NCBI RefSeq assembly: GCF_011305535.1
Contig: NZ_CP049905.1
Location: 1,064,001 to 1,128,000, forward strand
Length of the DNA: 64,000 nt
Origin: Diaphorobacter sp. HDW4B
Lineage (GTDB): Bacteria; Pseudomonadota; Gammaproteobacteria; Burkholderiales; Burkholderiaceae_C
Direction: 5' to 3'
Under the pieces are notes generated by a model. That model had not been told where the DNA came from. It saw only the letters and a program-made list of their open reading frames with translations, and did not search any database. Each line of letters starts with the position of its first letter. Position 1 is the first letter of the stretch. Position numbers and translations under genes: made by a program. Positions 28,990 through 39,709 of the stretch are shown one piece after another.

Positions 28990-29994
28990 TCAGGTCCGGT
29001 GACTGAGCGCGTTGCTCACGAGTTTCGAGGTGATGTCGACGATCTGGATCATCTTGTCGTAGGGCATGCGGGTGGGGCCGATCACGCCGAGGGTGCCGAC
29101 GATCTGGCCATCGACCTCGTAGGGGGCGCTCACCACGGAGAGTTCCTCGAACGGCACGACCTGACTTTCGCCGCCGATGAAGATGCGCACGCCTTCTGCC
29201 TTGCTGGAGTTTTCGAGCAGGCGCAGGATTTGTGTTTTCTGCTCGAACAGGTCGAAGGCGCGGCGCAGGTTGCCCATGTCGCTGGAGAAGTCGCTGACCG
29301 ACAGCAGGTTGCGCTCGCCAGAGATGACGACGCTGTCGGTGGAGTCGGACATGGCTTCGGTGCCGACGTTGACGGCTGCCTGCATGAGCGCGCCGATCTC
29401 GCTTTGCAGCGCTTCGACCTCGGATTGCAGGCGTTCGCGCACTTGCTCCATGGCGAGGCCGGAGTAGTTGGCATTGAGGAAATTCGCGGCTTCGATGAGC
29501 TGGGATTGGGAGTAATCGGCCTGGGTGAAGATCACGCGGTTCTGCACGTCGCCGTCGGGCGAGACGATGATCACCAGCAGGCGCTTTTCGGACAGTCGCA
29601 GGAATTCGATGTGCCTGAACACCGATGGGCGGCGCGGCGACATGACGACGCCGACGAATTGCGAGAGGTTGGACAGCAGGTTGGCCGCGTTGGCGATCAC
29701 CTTCTGCGGCTGCTCGGGCATGAGTTGCATGGATGGCAACTCGTCGCGCTGCACGGTGAGCATGGTGTCGACGAACAGGCGGTAGCCACGCGCCGTGGGA
29801 ATGCGGCCTGCCGAGGTGTGCGGGCTGACGATCAGGCCCAGCTCTTCCAGATCGGCCATGACGTTGCGGATGGTCGCGGGCGAGAGCTCCAGCCCCGAAG
29901 CGCGCGACAGCGTCCGCGAGCCCACGGGCTGGCCGTCGGCGATATAGCGCTCGACGAGCGCTTTCAACAATAACTTCGCACGGTCATCAAGCAT
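28990..29994 (-). CDS. hrcA: Heat-inducible transcriptional repressor HrcA
   Basis: Represses class I heat-shock genes (groE, dnaK) by binding CIRCE with GroEL's help. 334 residues: N-terminal winged helix ([59 protein letters not shown]), then the dimerisation and GAF-like inserted domain, ending with the conserved [20 protein letters not shown]. No CIRCE (TTAGCACTC-N9-GAGTGCTAA) is seen upstream of the gene itself, so autoregulation is not supported here. Confidence 0.97.
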   Translation of the reverse strand: MLDDRAKLLLKALVERYIADGQPVGSRTLSRASGLELSPATIRNVMADLEELGLIVSPHTSAGRIPTARGYRLFVDTMLTVQRDELPSMQLMPEQPQKVIANAANLLSNLSQFVGVVMSPRRPSVFRHIEFLRLSEKRLLVIIVSPDGDVQNRVIFTQADYSQSQLIEAANFLNANYSGLAMEQVRERLQSEVEALQSEIGALMQAAVNVGTEAMSDSTDSVVISGERNLLSVSDFSSDMGNLRRAFDLFEQKTQILRLLENSSKAEGVRIFIGGESQVVPFEELSVVSAPYEVDGQIVGTLGVIGPTRMPYDKMIQIVDITSKLVSNALSHRT

Positions 29995-30221
29995 TCGGGC
30001 ATTCTAAGGCGCAGAGCCGTTTCGCGAGCGCCGCGGGCCCTGCTCGCCCTCCTTCGCACGCAGGGGTTAACCCTTGAGCTGCATGCCGACTCTCGGTGCT
30101 TATGCGCTGGCGAGGCGCGCGGGCATGATATACAAGCATCTGAAGCATTCCCGGTGTGACGATTGCCCTGATTTCCAGCCTGTGCGCCCCTTGCGCGAAC
30201 GGCTCGGGATTCAATAAAGTC

Positions 30222-30238
30222 ACATCACTTCATGATGT
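30222..30238 (+). promoter_or_regulatory. Short palindrome just upstream of nadK
   Basis: ACATCA, 5-base spacer, TGATGT, ending nine bases before the nadK start. No Shine-Dalgarno sequence stands out between it and the ATG. It could be an operator half-site pair or a small leader hairpin covering the start. The remaining hrcA-nadK spacer (29995-30221) shows nothing else convincing. Confidence 0.3.
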
Positions 30239-30247
30239 AATTTCCGA

Positions 30248-31147
30248 ATGAATCTCACCTTTCGCAAAGTAGCCCTCATTGGTAAATACCAGCGTCTGGC
30301 ATCCGACGCTGCCGCACTGGAGAAGTCGCGGCTGGCGCTGGAAGACATTGGCCGCTTTCTGGTCGAACAAGGCTGCGAAGTGCTGTTGGAAGACGAGAGC
30401 TACGCCAACACCGGCCTGCAAGGCTACGAAGTGGCGACCACCGAGCAGATCGGCATGCATGCCGAACTGGCGCTGGTGGTGGGCGGCGACGGAACCATGC
30501 TGGGCGCGGGCCGCGAGTTGGCGCGTTATCAGACGCCGCTGGTCGGCATCAACGGTGGCCGCCTTGGTTTTGTGACCGACATTGCGCTGGAAGACTACCG
30601 CAGCGCGCTCGCGCCCATCCTGCATGGCGACTATGAAGAGGACGAGCGCCCGATGATGCGTGCTCGCGTCATTCGCGGAAGCGAGTGCCTGTTCGAGGCG
30701 CTGGCGCTCAACGATGTGGTGGTGAACCGCGGATCGACTTCCGGCATGGTGGAGCTGCGCGTGGAAGTGGGCGGCGTGTTCGTGTCCAACCAGCGCGCCG
30801 ACGGTTTGATCGTGGCCTCGCCCACGGGCTCGACGGCCTATGCGCTGTCTGCGGGTGGACCGATGCTGCATCCGTCGCTGCGCGGCTGGGTGATGGTGCC
30901 CATCGCGCCGCATACCTTGTCGAACCGCCCCATCGTGCTGTCGGACTCCGAAGAGATCGCCATCGAGGTGGTCGGCGGGCGCGATATTTCGGCCAACTTC
31001 GACATGCAGTCGATTGCCACGTTGCTGCACGGCGACCGCATTCTGGTGACGCGCGCCGAGCATTCCGTGCGCTTTCTGCATCCACGCGGCTGGAGCTATT
31101 TCGCGACCCTGCGCAAGAAGCTGCGCTGGAACGAAGGAGGCTCCTGA
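30248..31147 (+). CDS. nadK: NAD kinase
   Basis: Phosphorylates NAD to NADP. 299 residues. The diacylglycerol-kinase-like catalytic motif [12 protein letters not shown] (79-90) and the conserved second motif [13 protein letters not shown], followed by [11 protein letters not shown]-like [15 protein letters not shown] and [15 protein letters not shown], are all present. Starts the plus-strand run nadK-recN-rapZ, divergent from hrcA, an order common in proteobacteria. recN begins immediately downstream. Confidence 0.97.
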   Translation: MNLTFRKVALIGKYQRLASDAAALEKSRLALEDIGRFLVEQGCEVLLEDESYANTGLQGYEVATTEQIGMHAELALVVGGDGTMLGAGRELARYQTPLVGINGGRLGFVTDIALEDYRSALAPILHGDYEEDERPMMRARVIRGSECLFEALALNDVVVNRGSTSGMVELRVEVGGVFVSNQRADGLIVASPTGSTAYALSAGGPMLHPSLRGWVMVPIAPHTLSNRPIVLSDSEEIAIEVVGGRDISANFDMQSIATLLHGDRILVTRAEHSVRFLHPRGWSYFATLRKKLRWNEGGS

Positions 31148-31148
31148 C

Positions 31149-32831
31149 ATGGCGCTCAAGCGCATTGCGTTGCGCGACTTCGTGATCGTGCAGTCGCTGG
31201 ATCTGGATCTTCAAACCGGCTTCACCGCACTGACCGGCGAGACCGGCGCGGGCAAGTCGATTCTGATCGACGCACTGCAGTTGCTGCTGGGCGCGCGCGC
31301 CGAGACCGGCGTGATCCGCGAAGGAACCGAGCGTGCCGAGTTGTGCGCGGAGTTCGATCCGCCAAAGCAATTGAACCACTGGTTCGACGAAGCAGGCATC
31401 GAGCAGGAAGAATTGCTGCTGGTTCGCCGCACCATCGACACGCAGGGCAAGAGCCGCGCGTGGATCAACGGCACGCCTGTGACGGCCACGCAGTTGCGCG
31501 TGCTCGGCGAGCACCTGCTCGACATCCACGGCCAGCACGCGTGGCAAAGTCTCACGCGCCACGACAGCGTGCGCGCGCTGCTCGATGCCTATGCGGGCGT
31601 ACAGACGCAGCCGCTCAATGCGCTGTGGAACGACTGGCGCGAAAAGCTCAAGACACTGGAACACGCACGCGCCGCGCAGGACACCTTGCAGCAAGAGCGT
31701 GAGCGCCTGCAGTGGCAGATCGGCGAGTTGAAAAAGCTCTCGCCGCGTGCCGATGAATGGGATGAACTCAACGCCCAGCACGCCAAACTGTCGAATGCGC
31801 AATCGCTGCTCGACAACGCACAGGAGGCGTTGCGTGCGCTGGAAGACGAGGACGACGACACGGGTGCGTTGTCGCGGCTGTCGCAAGCGCAGAACCTGCT
31901 GCAGAGCTACGAGCATGTGGACGAATCTTTTCGCTCGATGAACGAGGTGCTGTCGGCCAGTCTGGCGCAGGCCGAAGACGTCGTGCGATCGCTGCAGGGC
32001 TTTCTGCGCCACACGGAACTGGAGCCGCAGCGGCTGGCTGAATTGGATGCGCGCCTGTCGCAATGGATTTCTCTGGCGCGACGCTACAAGCGCCAACCGG
32101 ACGACCTGCCTGCGTTGTGGGAAGGCTGGAAGACCGAGCTCAAAGCACTGGACAACGCCGCCGATCTGGACACGCTCGCCAAGGACGAAGGCACCAGCCG
32201 CGCGGCCTACGAAAAGGCAGCGCGTGCGCTGTCACAAAAGCGCACCAAGGCCGCGCCACAATTGGCGGGAGCTGTCACGCAAGCCATGCAGAATCTGGGC
32301 ATGGCTGGGGGGCGCTTCGTGGTGGAAATCGACACCGCTGCCGAGGCCGGACCGCAAGGCATGGACCACGTGAGCTTTCTGGTCAGCAGCCATCCGGGCA
32401 TGACGCCCAAGCCGATCGGCAAGGTGGCATCGGGCGGAGAACTCTCGCGGATTTCGCTTGCGATTTCGGTGACCACCAGCGAGCTGGGCGAAGCGCCCAC
32501 GCTGATTTTTGACGAAGTGGATTCGGGCGTGGGTGGTGCTGTGGCGGAAACGGTCGGCAAGCTCATGCAGCAGTTGGGCAAGGCGCGTCAGGTGTTGACC
32601 GTGACGCACTTGCCGCAGGTGGCGGCCTGTGCCGATCACCATCTGGTAGTGGCAAAACACAAGAGTGCGCAGGGCACGACCAGCTCGGTCAAGCCTGCGA
32701 ATGGCGATGCCCGCGTGCAGGAAATTGCGCGCATGCTGGGCGGCGAAAGATTGTCGGCCACCACGCTCGCTCATGCGCGCGAGATGCTGGAGCCGGCCGG
32801 AGCCCGCGCAGGCAGTGCAGTGAATGCTTGA
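31149..32831 (+). CDS. recN: DNA repair protein RecN
   Basis: SMC-like ATPase acting early in double-strand break repair. 560 residues: Walker A GETGAGKS (30-37), central coiled coil (about 155-370, rich in Leu/Glu/Arg/Gln) and the C-terminal ABC signature ASGGELSRISLAI followed by Walker B TLIFDEVDSGVGG and the D/H-loop region LTVTHLPQVAA. Begins two bases after the nadK stop, so coupled to it. No LexA box seen in the short spacer. Confidence 0.97.
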   Translation: MALKRIALRDFVIVQSLDLDLQTGFTALTGETGAGKSILIDALQLLLGARAETGVIREGTERAELCAEFDPPKQLNHWFDEAGIEQEELLLVRRTIDTQGKSRAWINGTPVTATQLRVLGEHLLDIHGQHAWQSLTRHDSVRALLDAYAGVQTQPLNALWNDWREKLKTLEHARAAQDTLQQERERLQWQIGELKKLSPRADEWDELNAQHAKLSNAQSLLDNAQEALRALEDEDDDTGALSRLSQAQNLLQSYEHVDESFRSMNEVLSASLAQAEDVVRSLQGFLRHTELEPQRLAELDARLSQWISLARRYKRQPDDLPALWEGWKTELKALDNAADLDTLAKDEGTSRAAYEKAARALSQKRTKAAPQLAGAVTQAMQNLGMAGGRFVVEIDTAAEAGPQGMDHVSFLVSSHPGMTPKPIGKVASGGELSRISLAISVTTSELGEAPTLIFDEVDSGVGGAVAETVGKLMQQLGKARQVLTVTHLPQVAACADHHLVVAKHKSAQGTTSSVKPANGDARVQEIARMLGGERLSATTLAHAREMLEPAGARAGSAVNA

Positions 32832-32858
32832 TTCTGAATTGAGGTGATGAGGTAGTTT

Positions 32859-33734
32859 ATGGCGCTCGAAATTGTGCTGATCACCGGCATGTCCGGTTCC
32901 GGGAAGTCCGTGGCTTTGCACGCCCTGGAGGACGCAGGCTTTTACTGCGTGGACAACCTGCCGCCCGAGCTGCTGACGGCCTTCATCGGACTGGAACATG
33001 TCAACCACGGCAACCGACTGGCGATTGCGATTGATGTGCGCAGCGCCACCGCTTTGCCGCTCGTGCCAGCGCAACTCGACGAACTGCGCAAGCAAGGCGT
33101 GCGCGTGCAATGCCTGTTTCTGGACGCATCGACCGAGACGCTGGTGCGCCGTTTTTCGGAAACCCGCCGCCGCCATCCGCTGTCCAAGGACGAACTGCGC
33201 GAAGGTCAAAGCGCCCTGCTGCAGACCATCGATCTAGAGCGCGAACTGCTGGCCGATCTGCGCGAGCAATCGCATGTGATCGACACCAGCGCGATTCGCG
33301 CATCGCAATTGCAGGGCTATGTGAAAAGCCTCATGTCGGTGCCACCAAGCCGCATGATTCTGGTGTTCCAGTCATTCGCATTCAAGCGCGGCGTGCCGGT
33401 CGATGCCGACTACGTGTTCGATGTGCGCATGCTGCCGAATCCGCATTACGAGCCTGCGCTGCGCGATCTCACCGGCAAGGATGCGCCGGTGGCGGAGTTT
33501 CTGGAGCAGCAACCTGCCGTGAATCTGATGGAGCAGCACATCGAGAAATTTCTCGAACACTGGCTCGATGCGCTTGCCGAAAACCACCGCAGCTATGTGA
33601 CCGTGGCCATCGGCTGCACAGGCGGGCAACACCGCTCGGTGTATCTGGTCGAGCGGCTGGCCAAGCACTTCAGCCCCAAGTGGAACACGCTGCGCCGCCA
33701 CCGCGAAATGGATGCGCGCGCAAGCGGCCACTGA
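32859..33734 (+). CDS. rapZ: RNase adapter protein RapZ
   Basis: P-loop protein of the YvcJ/RapZ family; in enterobacteria it senses glucosamine-6-phosphate and directs RNase E to the sRNA GlmZ. 291 residues: Walker A GMSGSGKS (10-17), the family block DNLPPELL, and the C-terminal substrate-binding domain with [20 protein letters not shown]-type sequence, the conserved [15 protein letters not shown] loop and [10 protein letters not shown]. GlmZ-type function has not been shown in betaproteobacteria, so the name marks homology. Lies 27 bases after recN. Confidence 0.94.
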   Translation: MALEIVLITGMSGSGKSVALHALEDAGFYCVDNLPPELLTAFIGLEHVNHGNRLAIAIDVRSATALPLVPAQLDELRKQGVRVQCLFLDASTETLVRRFSETRRRHPLSKDELREGQSALLQTIDLERELLADLREQSHVIDTSAIRASQLQGYVKSLMSVPPSRMILVFQSFAFKRGVPVDADYVFDVRMLPNPHYEPALRDLTGKDAPVAEFLEQQPAVNLMEQHIEKFLEHWLDALAENHRSYVTVAIGCTGGQHRSVYLVERLAKHFSPKWNTLRRHREMDARASGH

Positions 33735-33774
33735 GCAGCAGCGGGCCACATCCGGCCACTTTGTCCGAAACGTC

Positions 33775-34821
33775 TCAGAACTTGGCGAGCAGCTTGCGCA
33801 CGGGCGCAGGCAAGCCGAGATTGGCCCATTCGGTCGGTGCAAAAAAGCCTGCGCCATCGGCCTCGCTGACCTTCCATTTGCGCGCAGATGCATGCATCAC
33901 CACCGGGTGCAGATACAGATCGCGGTGCGTGAGCACATGCGTCACCACAGCCAAGTCTTCGAGCTGCGCGTTGCTTCCCGCAGCATGTTCCAACAACGTG
34001 CGTTCTTCAAACACCGGTGGGCAATACAGCCCCGCCCAGATGCCGGTCTGCGGTCTGCGTTCAAGCCAGAGACGCCCTGCCGCATCACGCTCCAGCAGCA
34101 GCCACCAGGAATGCGAACTGCGTTTGAGCTTGCACGTGCGAACAGGATATTCCTCGGGATCACCGTCCTTGTGCGCAACGCACACCGATTCGAGCGGACA
34201 CAGCATGCAGGCCGGTGATTTGGGTGTGCAGATGCCCGCGCCCAGATCCATCATGCCCTGCGTGTAGCGCGGCATGGTGTGGTGTAGATCGTCGTTGGGC
34301 AGCAACTGATCGGCCAGCGCCCACAGCTTGCGCTCGTTGGCGGCCACGGCCAGGTCGTCATCAAAACCGAGCACGCGCGTGAGCACGCGGCGCACGTTGG
34401 CATCGAGAATCGCGGAGCGTTCGCCAAAGCAGAACGAGGCAATCGCGCCAGCGGTCGAACGGCCAATGCCCGGAAGAGAGGAAAGCTGCTCGACTGTATG
34501 CGGAAACTCGCCGCCGAAGTCGCTCACCACCATCTGCGCCGCCTTGTGCAGATTGCGCGCGCGGCTGTAGTAGCCAAGGCCGCTCCAGAGCGCGAGCACA
34601 TCGTCCTGCGGCGCAGCGGCGAGCGCCTTCACATCGGGAAAGCGCGCGAGAAAACGTGCGTAGTAATCGAGAACGGTGGTGACCTGCGTCTGCTGCAGCA
34701 TGATCTCCGAGAGCCACACACGATAGGCGTCCCGCGTGTTCTGCCACGGCAGATGGTTGCGACCATGCTCTTTCTGCCAACGCACGACGCGCGTGGCGAT
34801 CTCGGGAATCCCAATTGTCAT
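33775..34821 (-). CDS. mutY: Adenine DNA glycosylase MutY
   Basis: Removes adenine mispaired with 8-oxoguanine. Start taken at ATG 34821 (MTIGIPEIAT, 348 residues); a TTG at 34854 would overlap the upstream gene by four bases but adds residues without family similarity. Catalytic Glu39 (WLSEIMLQQTQV), helix-hairpin-helix LPGIGRSTAGAI, catalytic Asp140, and [4Fe-4S] ligands Cys198, 205, 208 and 214 (spacing 6-2-5) are complete. The C-terminal NUDIX-like 8-oxoG recognition domain is present. Convergent with rapZ. Confidence 0.97.
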   Translation of the reverse strand: MTIGIPEIATRVVRWQKEHGRNHLPWQNTRDAYRVWLSEIMLQQTQVTTVLDYYARFLARFPDVKALAAAPQDDVLALWSGLGYYSRARNLHKAAQMVVSDFGGEFPHTVEQLSSLPGIGRSTAGAIASFCFGERSAILDANVRRVLTRVLGFDDDLAVAANERKLWALADQLLPNDDLHHTMPRYTQGMMDLGAGICTPKSPACMLCPLESVCVAHKDGDPEEYPVRTCKLKRSSHSWWLLLERDAAGRLWLERRPQTGIWAGLYCPPVFEERTLLEHAAGSNAQLEDLAVVTHVLTHRDLYLHPVVMHASARKWKVSEADGAGFFAPTEWANLGLPAPVRKLLAKF

Positions 34822-34850
34822 CAGCGAATTATCACTGACATCGCCGATGT

Positions 34851-36824
34851 TCAATCGAACAGCAGATCCACTTCGGCGTGCTGCAGCATGCGCTCCTGCG
34901 GGGCAAGCGGCGTGTGCACGAGACGGTCGGTGAGGCTGGTGAGACGGTGTTCAAGCTCGGTCAGATGCTGGTCAGCCGACTCGATTTCCGCAATGCGCTC
35001 CACCAGACCGTTGGCCGCATTTTGGATGCGGTCCACCGCTTCGATGCGGCGCGAGAAGCTGCGCTTGCGCTCGCGCAGTTGAGCATCGAGCTGCGCCGTG
35101 GCCGACTTGCTCCACAGCTCCAGTTCGTTGGATGCGGAATCGAGCACGGCGCGCAGTCGCAGCGTCAATCCACGCAGCAGACGCTGTGCGAATTCTGGCT
35201 GAGCAAGACGCAGCGTGTTGCCCATACCGATGTATTGCTCGTGCCGGCGCTCGATCTCTGCCACGTCGGCAATGAACGACTCGAACTGCGGCGCTGCAGG
35301 CACCTGCAGCGAGAAACCGAACTCCGCATTGAGCTGGCGGAACGTTCCGCCCAGCATGTCGCGAATCTCCAGACCCGAGGCCTGCGAGGCTTCGAGCAGA
35401 CCTCGAACGCGCGCCATGGTGTCGGCATACACCTTGCGCAGCCCCAGCTTGAACACACCGCCCTTCAGCGCTTCGGCCAATGGTTCCATCTCGGCCTTGA
35501 GTGCGCGCGAGCCAATCTTGTGCAGCACCTCACGCATCATCTTCAAATGCACGGCACGCAGGGCCAGCACCTTGGCCGTGCTGGAATCGAAATCGCGCTG
35601 CTCCAGCTCGATGCGACCGCGCATCGCCTGAATGACAGTGGCGTTCTTGCCACGCAGGCTGTTGAGCTCCGACATCTGGTCATCCAGATCGCGACGGCGA
35701 ATGTTCAGCACGCGCGTGGTCTCGGCATGCAGGCCGGTCACGCCATTGGCGACGACACCGCGCAGAATGGACTGGCGACGGCCAAGAATGCCCTCGCCCA
35801 ATGCTTCTTCGAGATGCGGCAATCCGCTGGCTTCGAGCAGCACATCGTCCGCCGTGATCTTGGCGACCAGACCCTTCTGCGCCGACACCGGCACCACTTG
35901 GCTGAGCGACACGCCCAGAATGTCGGCCGAGTTGCGGCATTGCTGGTCGAGCTGCTCCTGCACCTGCGTGGGTGTGTTCAGCGAATCCCACAGCGTGTCG
36001 ATCTTGTTGAGCACGACAAGGCGTGTCTCGTTGTTCTCGGCCGATGCGCCCAGATGCTCGCGCCAGATGGACAGGTCCGAGCGCGTCACGCCCGTGTCCG
36101 CACCCAGAATGAACACCACGGCGTGGGCCTGTGGAATCAGGTTGATGGTCAGTTCGGGCTCGGCACCGACGGCGTTCAAACCCGGCGTATCCAGAATCAC
36201 CAAGCCTTGCGTGAGCAGCGGATGCGGCACGTTGATGAGCGCGTGCCGCCACTTGGGCACCTCGACCATGTTGTTCGCATCGGCCAGCGGATTGTCGTCG
36301 GGCGAATCGTCATGCCAGAAGCCCAGCGCGCGCGCTTCGTCGATCGTCACGCGCAGCACTTCCGATACCTTGGACAGCGAATCGGCCATCTGATCCGCAT
36401 CGTCGATGTCGAGAGGAATCTCGTTCCACTGCTGCTGCTTGAGACGCCATTCGGCCAGGCCCTGTGGCTGCAGCCGCGTTTCGATGGGCAGCAGGCGCAG
36501 GGACGCCACCGTGCCTGCTTCGTAGGACAGCTCGGTCGGGCACATCGTCGTGCGCCCGGCGCTCGCGGGCATGATGCGTCGGCCATAACCGGCGAAGAAG
36601 ATCGCGTTGATCAGTTCGGACTTGCCACGCGAGAACTCGGCGACAAAGGCGACCATCACCTTGTCGCTGCGCACCTGTTCTTCGAGTCGCTTCAGGCGCT
36701 CTTCGATGGAAGCGTCCATCAGATCATGTGCGCTCATCCATTCAGCCAACTGCTTGAGCTGCTGGGCAAATGCGCGCTTCCACACGCCGTGCTGGTCAAA
36801 CTGTTCGTTGAATGAGGGTCCCAC
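34851..36824 (-). CDS. Dynamin-like GTPase
   Basis: Large GTPase of the bacterial dynamin family, 657 residues, starting at GTG 36824 (weak CGGA upstream). The GTPase domain is N-terminal: G1 AEFSRGKS (residues about 61-68, with Ala replacing the first Gly of GxxxxGKS), a candidate G2 threonine in RTTMCPTEL, G3 DTPG and G4 NKID. The remaining 350 residues are long amphipathic helices forming the stalk or assembly region, with no obvious transmembrane paddle. Bacterial dynamins remodel or protect membranes; this one's role is unknown. Located between the two 8-oxoguanine repair genes mutM and mutY. Confidence 0.88.
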   Translation of the reverse strand: MGPSFNEQFDQHGVWKRAFAQQLKQLAEWMSAHDLMDASIEERLKRLEEQVRSDKVMVAFVAEFSRGKSELINAIFFAGYGRRIMPASAGRTTMCPTELSYEAGTVASLRLLPIETRLQPQGLAEWRLKQQQWNEIPLDIDDADQMADSLSKVSEVLRVTIDEARALGFWHDDSPDDNPLADANNMVEVPKWRHALINVPHPLLTQGLVILDTPGLNAVGAEPELTINLIPQAHAVVFILGADTGVTRSDLSIWREHLGASAENNETRLVVLNKIDTLWDSLNTPTQVQEQLDQQCRNSADILGVSLSQVVPVSAQKGLVAKITADDVLLEASGLPHLEEALGEGILGRRQSILRGVVANGVTGLHAETTRVLNIRRRDLDDQMSELNSLRGKNATVIQAMRGRIELEQRDFDSSTAKVLALRAVHLKMMREVLHKIGSRALKAEMEPLAEALKGGVFKLGLRKVYADTMARVRGLLEASQASGLEIRDMLGGTFRQLNAEFGFSLQVPAAPQFESFIADVAEIERRHEQYIGMGNTLRLAQPEFAQRLLRGLTLRLRAVLDSASNELELWSKSATAQLDAQLRERKRSFSRRIEAVDRIQNAANGLVERIAEIESADQHLTELEHRLTSLTDRLVHTPLAPQERMLQHAEVDLLFD

Positions 36825-36985
36825 GCTGAATCCGCTTTATTGTTATATCGTATCGACCATTGATTGGCGATTGATATGAAAGTTGCCTATATAACGCAAT
36901 ATAGCATCGCCCCATGGAAAAACGGCAAAGCATTTGTGGTCTGTCGACTCGACTTTACCTATAGACAACAGTACCGGCGCATGGG

Positions 36986-37801
36986 TCACGGCTTCTGGCA
37001 ATGGGCGCAGAAAAACGTGCTCCGCTGTCCTTGCCGCAGCATCTTGATGGCCGCGCCGCAGACCTTGCACGGCTGCCCCTCGCGGCCATAGACATTGGCC
37101 TCCAACTGAAAGTGCCCGGCATTGCCATCGGCCGCAGAAAAATCGCGCAGCGTGCTGCCGCCCGTTGCCACGGCCCGCGCCAACACTTCGCGAATGGCGG
37201 TATGCAGCTTCAAAGCACGCGCAGGGCCGATCTTGTTGGCGGACGTCGTCGGCCTGATGCCGGAAAGAAACAGCACCTCGGACGCGTAGATGTTGCCCAC
37301 ACCAACGACGATCTTGCCGCTCAGCAGCAACTGCTTGACCGGCAGACGGCTGGCCTTGAGCCCTTTCTTGAAGGCGTCGAAGTCGAAGTCATCTTCGAGG
37401 GGCTCAGGCCCCAGCTTGGACAGCAACTTGATCGCAAAAGAATCATCCTCACCGCCAAACGCCATCACCGCCCCGAAACGGCGCGGGTCATGCAACCGCA
37501 ACAAACCATGCGTCGTGGTGAGCTGGAAATGATCGTGCGAGCCCAAAGGCGGAAGTTCGGATGCGAAACGCAGACTCCCCGACATGCCCAGATGCAGCAT
37601 CAGCAGGCCGCGATCAAGATCCACCAGCAGATACTTGCCGCGCCGCCGCACCTGCAGCACCGTGCGGCCGACCAGCGATTCGGGCGCCACACCCAGCGGC
37701 CAGCGCAGCGGCTTGCCAAGAAAGACCGAACTTATCTGCGCTCCGCTGATCTGTTCAGCAAAGCTTCGCCGCGTGACTTCCACCTCCGGCAACTCTGGCA
37801 T
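36986..37801 (-). CDS. mutM: Formamidopyrimidine-DNA glycosylase (Fpg/MutM)
   Basis: Excises 8-oxoguanine and formamidopyrimidines and cleaves the resulting abasic site. 271 residues from ATG 37801: after Met removal the catalytic Pro2-Glu3 lead [12 protein letters not shown]. The helix-two-turn-helix segment includes [18 protein letters not shown], and the zinc finger has Cys245, 248, 265 and 268. An upstream in-frame reading to 37945 is rejected because it overlaps the divergent TPR gene region. Complements mutY in the GO repair system. Confidence 0.97.
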   Translation of the reverse strand: MPELPEVEVTRRSFAEQISGAQISSVFLGKPLRWPLGVAPESLVGRTVLQVRRRGKYLLVDLDRGLLMLHLGMSGSLRFASELPPLGSHDHFQLTTTHGLLRLHDPRRFGAVMAFGGEDDSFAIKLLSKLGPEPLEDDFDFDAFKKGLKASRLPVKQLLLSGKIVVGVGNIYASEVLFLSGIRPTTSANKIGPARALKLHTAIREVLARAVATGGSTLRDFSAADGNAGHFQLEANVYGREGQPCKVCGAAIKMLRQGQRSTFFCAHCQKP

Positions 37802-37912
37802 ATCAACAATCACTTTCCAGTACAAACAAGGACATGGGGGCGCAGCGTCGCGAAGAGTAGAGACTCTGAAGTGGCGTGCGCGAGCCAAAGAACCACAGGA
37901 ACCGACCCGAGC

Positions 37913-39709
37913 ATGGATTATTATGATCTGATGGTGCAAATTCATCGTTTACGGGCAGTTGCCATGGCCGCGGCCATGGCCATGTACGCCCACGCTTCCT
38001 GGGCGCAGGCACCTGCCGAGCCCGAATCCCCCACCGCTCTGCCCACCGAGGAAGAATCATCGTCCAGCGACGACAAGGCGGCCGTGGATGCGGAGCTGTT
38101 CTACGAACTTCTGGTGGGCGAGATGACCACCGGGCAAGGCGACGCCGCCTCGGGCTATGCACTGATGCTTGATGCGGCGCGGCGCAGCGGTCAGGAGCAG
38201 CTTTACCAGCGCGCCACGCAGATTGCCCTGCAGTCGCGCTCGGCAGAAAGCGCGTTGATTTCGGCCCGCGCCTGGAAGGACGCCTTCCCCAACTCGCGAG
38301 ACGCCAACCGCTATCTGCTGCAGATTCTGGTGATCCTCAATCGCACCGCCGAAACGGGTGGCCTGCTCAAGCAGGAGTTGGCGCTGTCCAATCAACGCGT
38401 CAAGCTGCTCACCCTCAAGGCATTGCCGCAGGTCTACGGCCGCGTGAGCGACAAGGCACTGGCCGCCAAGGTAGTGGAAACGGCCGTCGCTGGCGAACTG
38501 AACAACACGGCCACCGGCCCGACTGCATGGACCACCGTGGGACGCATGCGCCTGGCAGCCGACAATACCGCTGGCGCGCTCGATGCCGCCAGGAAGGCCA
38601 TGGCTCTGGACCCCACCGACGATGGCGCAGGCACGCTGGCGCTGCAACTCGTCGATGTGGGCGCACCCGGCGCGCAGAGTCTTCTCAAGACCTATCTGGC
38701 CGGCCACCCCAGCCCCGAAGTGCGCATGAACTACGCGCGCTTTCTGCTGCAGACCGCGCGCAACGAAGAGGCACGCGAACAACTGAACCTGCTCACCAAG
38801 AGCAACCCCGAGCTTGCCGATGCCTGGCTGGTGCGCGCATCGCTGGACGTGCGAGCCAAGCGCCCCGACGACGCGGATGCCGCCCTGCAGCAATACATCA
38901 AGCTGTCAGAGCCGAACATCAGCAACCCCACGGTGGCCAAGGCGCTGTCGCGTGCCTACATGATGGCCGCGCAGATCGAGACGGACCGCAGGCAGTACGC
39001 CAAGGCGCAGACCTGGCTGGCCAAGGCCGACAAGGCCGCACCCGGCGATTTCTCGGTGAGCGTTCAGCAAGCATCGCTGCTTGCCAAGCAAGGCGACCTG
39101 CCCAAGGCGCGCGCGCTGATTCAGGCCCTGCCCGCCAGCTCTGTCGACGAACAGCAACGCAAGCTGCTGGCCGACGCGCAATTGCTCAAGGAGGCCAAGC
39201 AGTTCGACGAAGCGGCCAAAGTCACCGGCAAGGCCGTTGAGCTCACACCCGACGACAACGACCTGCTCTACGAACAAGCCATGCTGTCGGAGAAGGCGGG
39301 CAATATCGCCGACATGGAGCGCCTGCTGCGCCAGATCATCGACCGCCAGCCCGACTACCACCACGCACGCAATGCGCTGGGCTATTCGCTTGCCGATCGT
39401 GGCGTGCATCTGGAAGAAGCCAAATCGCTGATCGACTCGGCCCTCAAGCTCGCGCCGGAAGACCCCTTCATCCTCGACAGCAAGGCCTGGGTCGAATTCC
39501 GCCTGGGCAACAAGCAGGAATCGGCTCAGCTCTTCGAGAAAATCTTCGCCAGACAGCAAGATGCCGAAATCGCCGCGCACTACGGCGAGGTGCTGTGGAG
39601 CATGGGCGAACATGACAAGGCCAGACAAATCTGGCGCAAGGGCCGCGAGAGCGAACCCGATAACGAAACGCTGAACGAAACCTTGAAGCGTCTGGGAGTC
39701 AAGCTTTGA
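37913..39709 (+). CDS. Exported tetratricopeptide-repeat protein
   Basis: 598 residues from ATG 37913 (a second ATG at 37931 would give a more standard signal peptide, [11 protein letters not shown]). Signal sequence ends near SWAQA, followed by an acidic Ser/Glu linker. The rest is built of helix pairs typical of TPRs; clear units include [20 protein letters not shown] and [20 protein letters not shown] near the C-terminus, the pattern of PEP-CTERM/BamD-like periplasmic TPR scaffolds. It is translationally coupled to lolB, which hints at a role near outer-membrane lipoprotein assembly (inference). Confidence 0.9.
   Translation: MDYYDLMVQIHRLRAVAMAAAMAMYAHASWAQAPAEPESPTALPTEEESSSSDDKAAVDAELFYELLVGEMTTGQGDAASGYALMLDAARRSGQEQLYQRATQIALQSRSAESALISARAWKDAFPNSRDANRYLLQILVILNRTAETGGLLKQELALSNQRVKLLTLKALPQVYGRVSDKALAAKVVETAVAGELNNTATGPTAWTTVGRMRLAADNTAGALDAARKAMALDPTDDGAGTLALQLVDVGAPGAQSLLKTYLAGHPSPEVRMNYARFLLQTARNEEAREQLNLLTKSNPELADAWLVRASLDVRAKRPDDADAALQQYIKLSEPNISNPTVAKALSRAYMMAAQIETDRRQYAKAQTWLAKADKAAPGDFSVSVQQASLLAKQGDLPKARALIQALPASSVDEQQRKLLADAQLLKEAKQFDEAAKVTGKAVELTPDDNDLLYEQAMLSEKAGNIADMERLLRQIIDRQPDYHHARNALGYSLADRGVHLEEAKSLIDSALKLAPEDPFILDSKAWVEFRLGNKQESAQLFEKIFARQQDAEIAAHYGEVLWSMGEHDKARQIWRKGRESEPDNETLNETLKRLGVKL

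Noticed and set aside
29995-30247. CIRCE operator near hrcA
   Set aside because: The TTAGCACTC-N9-GAGTGCTAA pattern was looked for in the hrcA-nadK spacer and is absent; nothing close was found.
36864-37091. Small plus-strand frame in the dynamin-mutM spacer
   Set aside because: It ends inside mutM antisense, has no ribosome-binding site and no conserved-looking sequence; the A+T-rich spacer is more likely regulatory.
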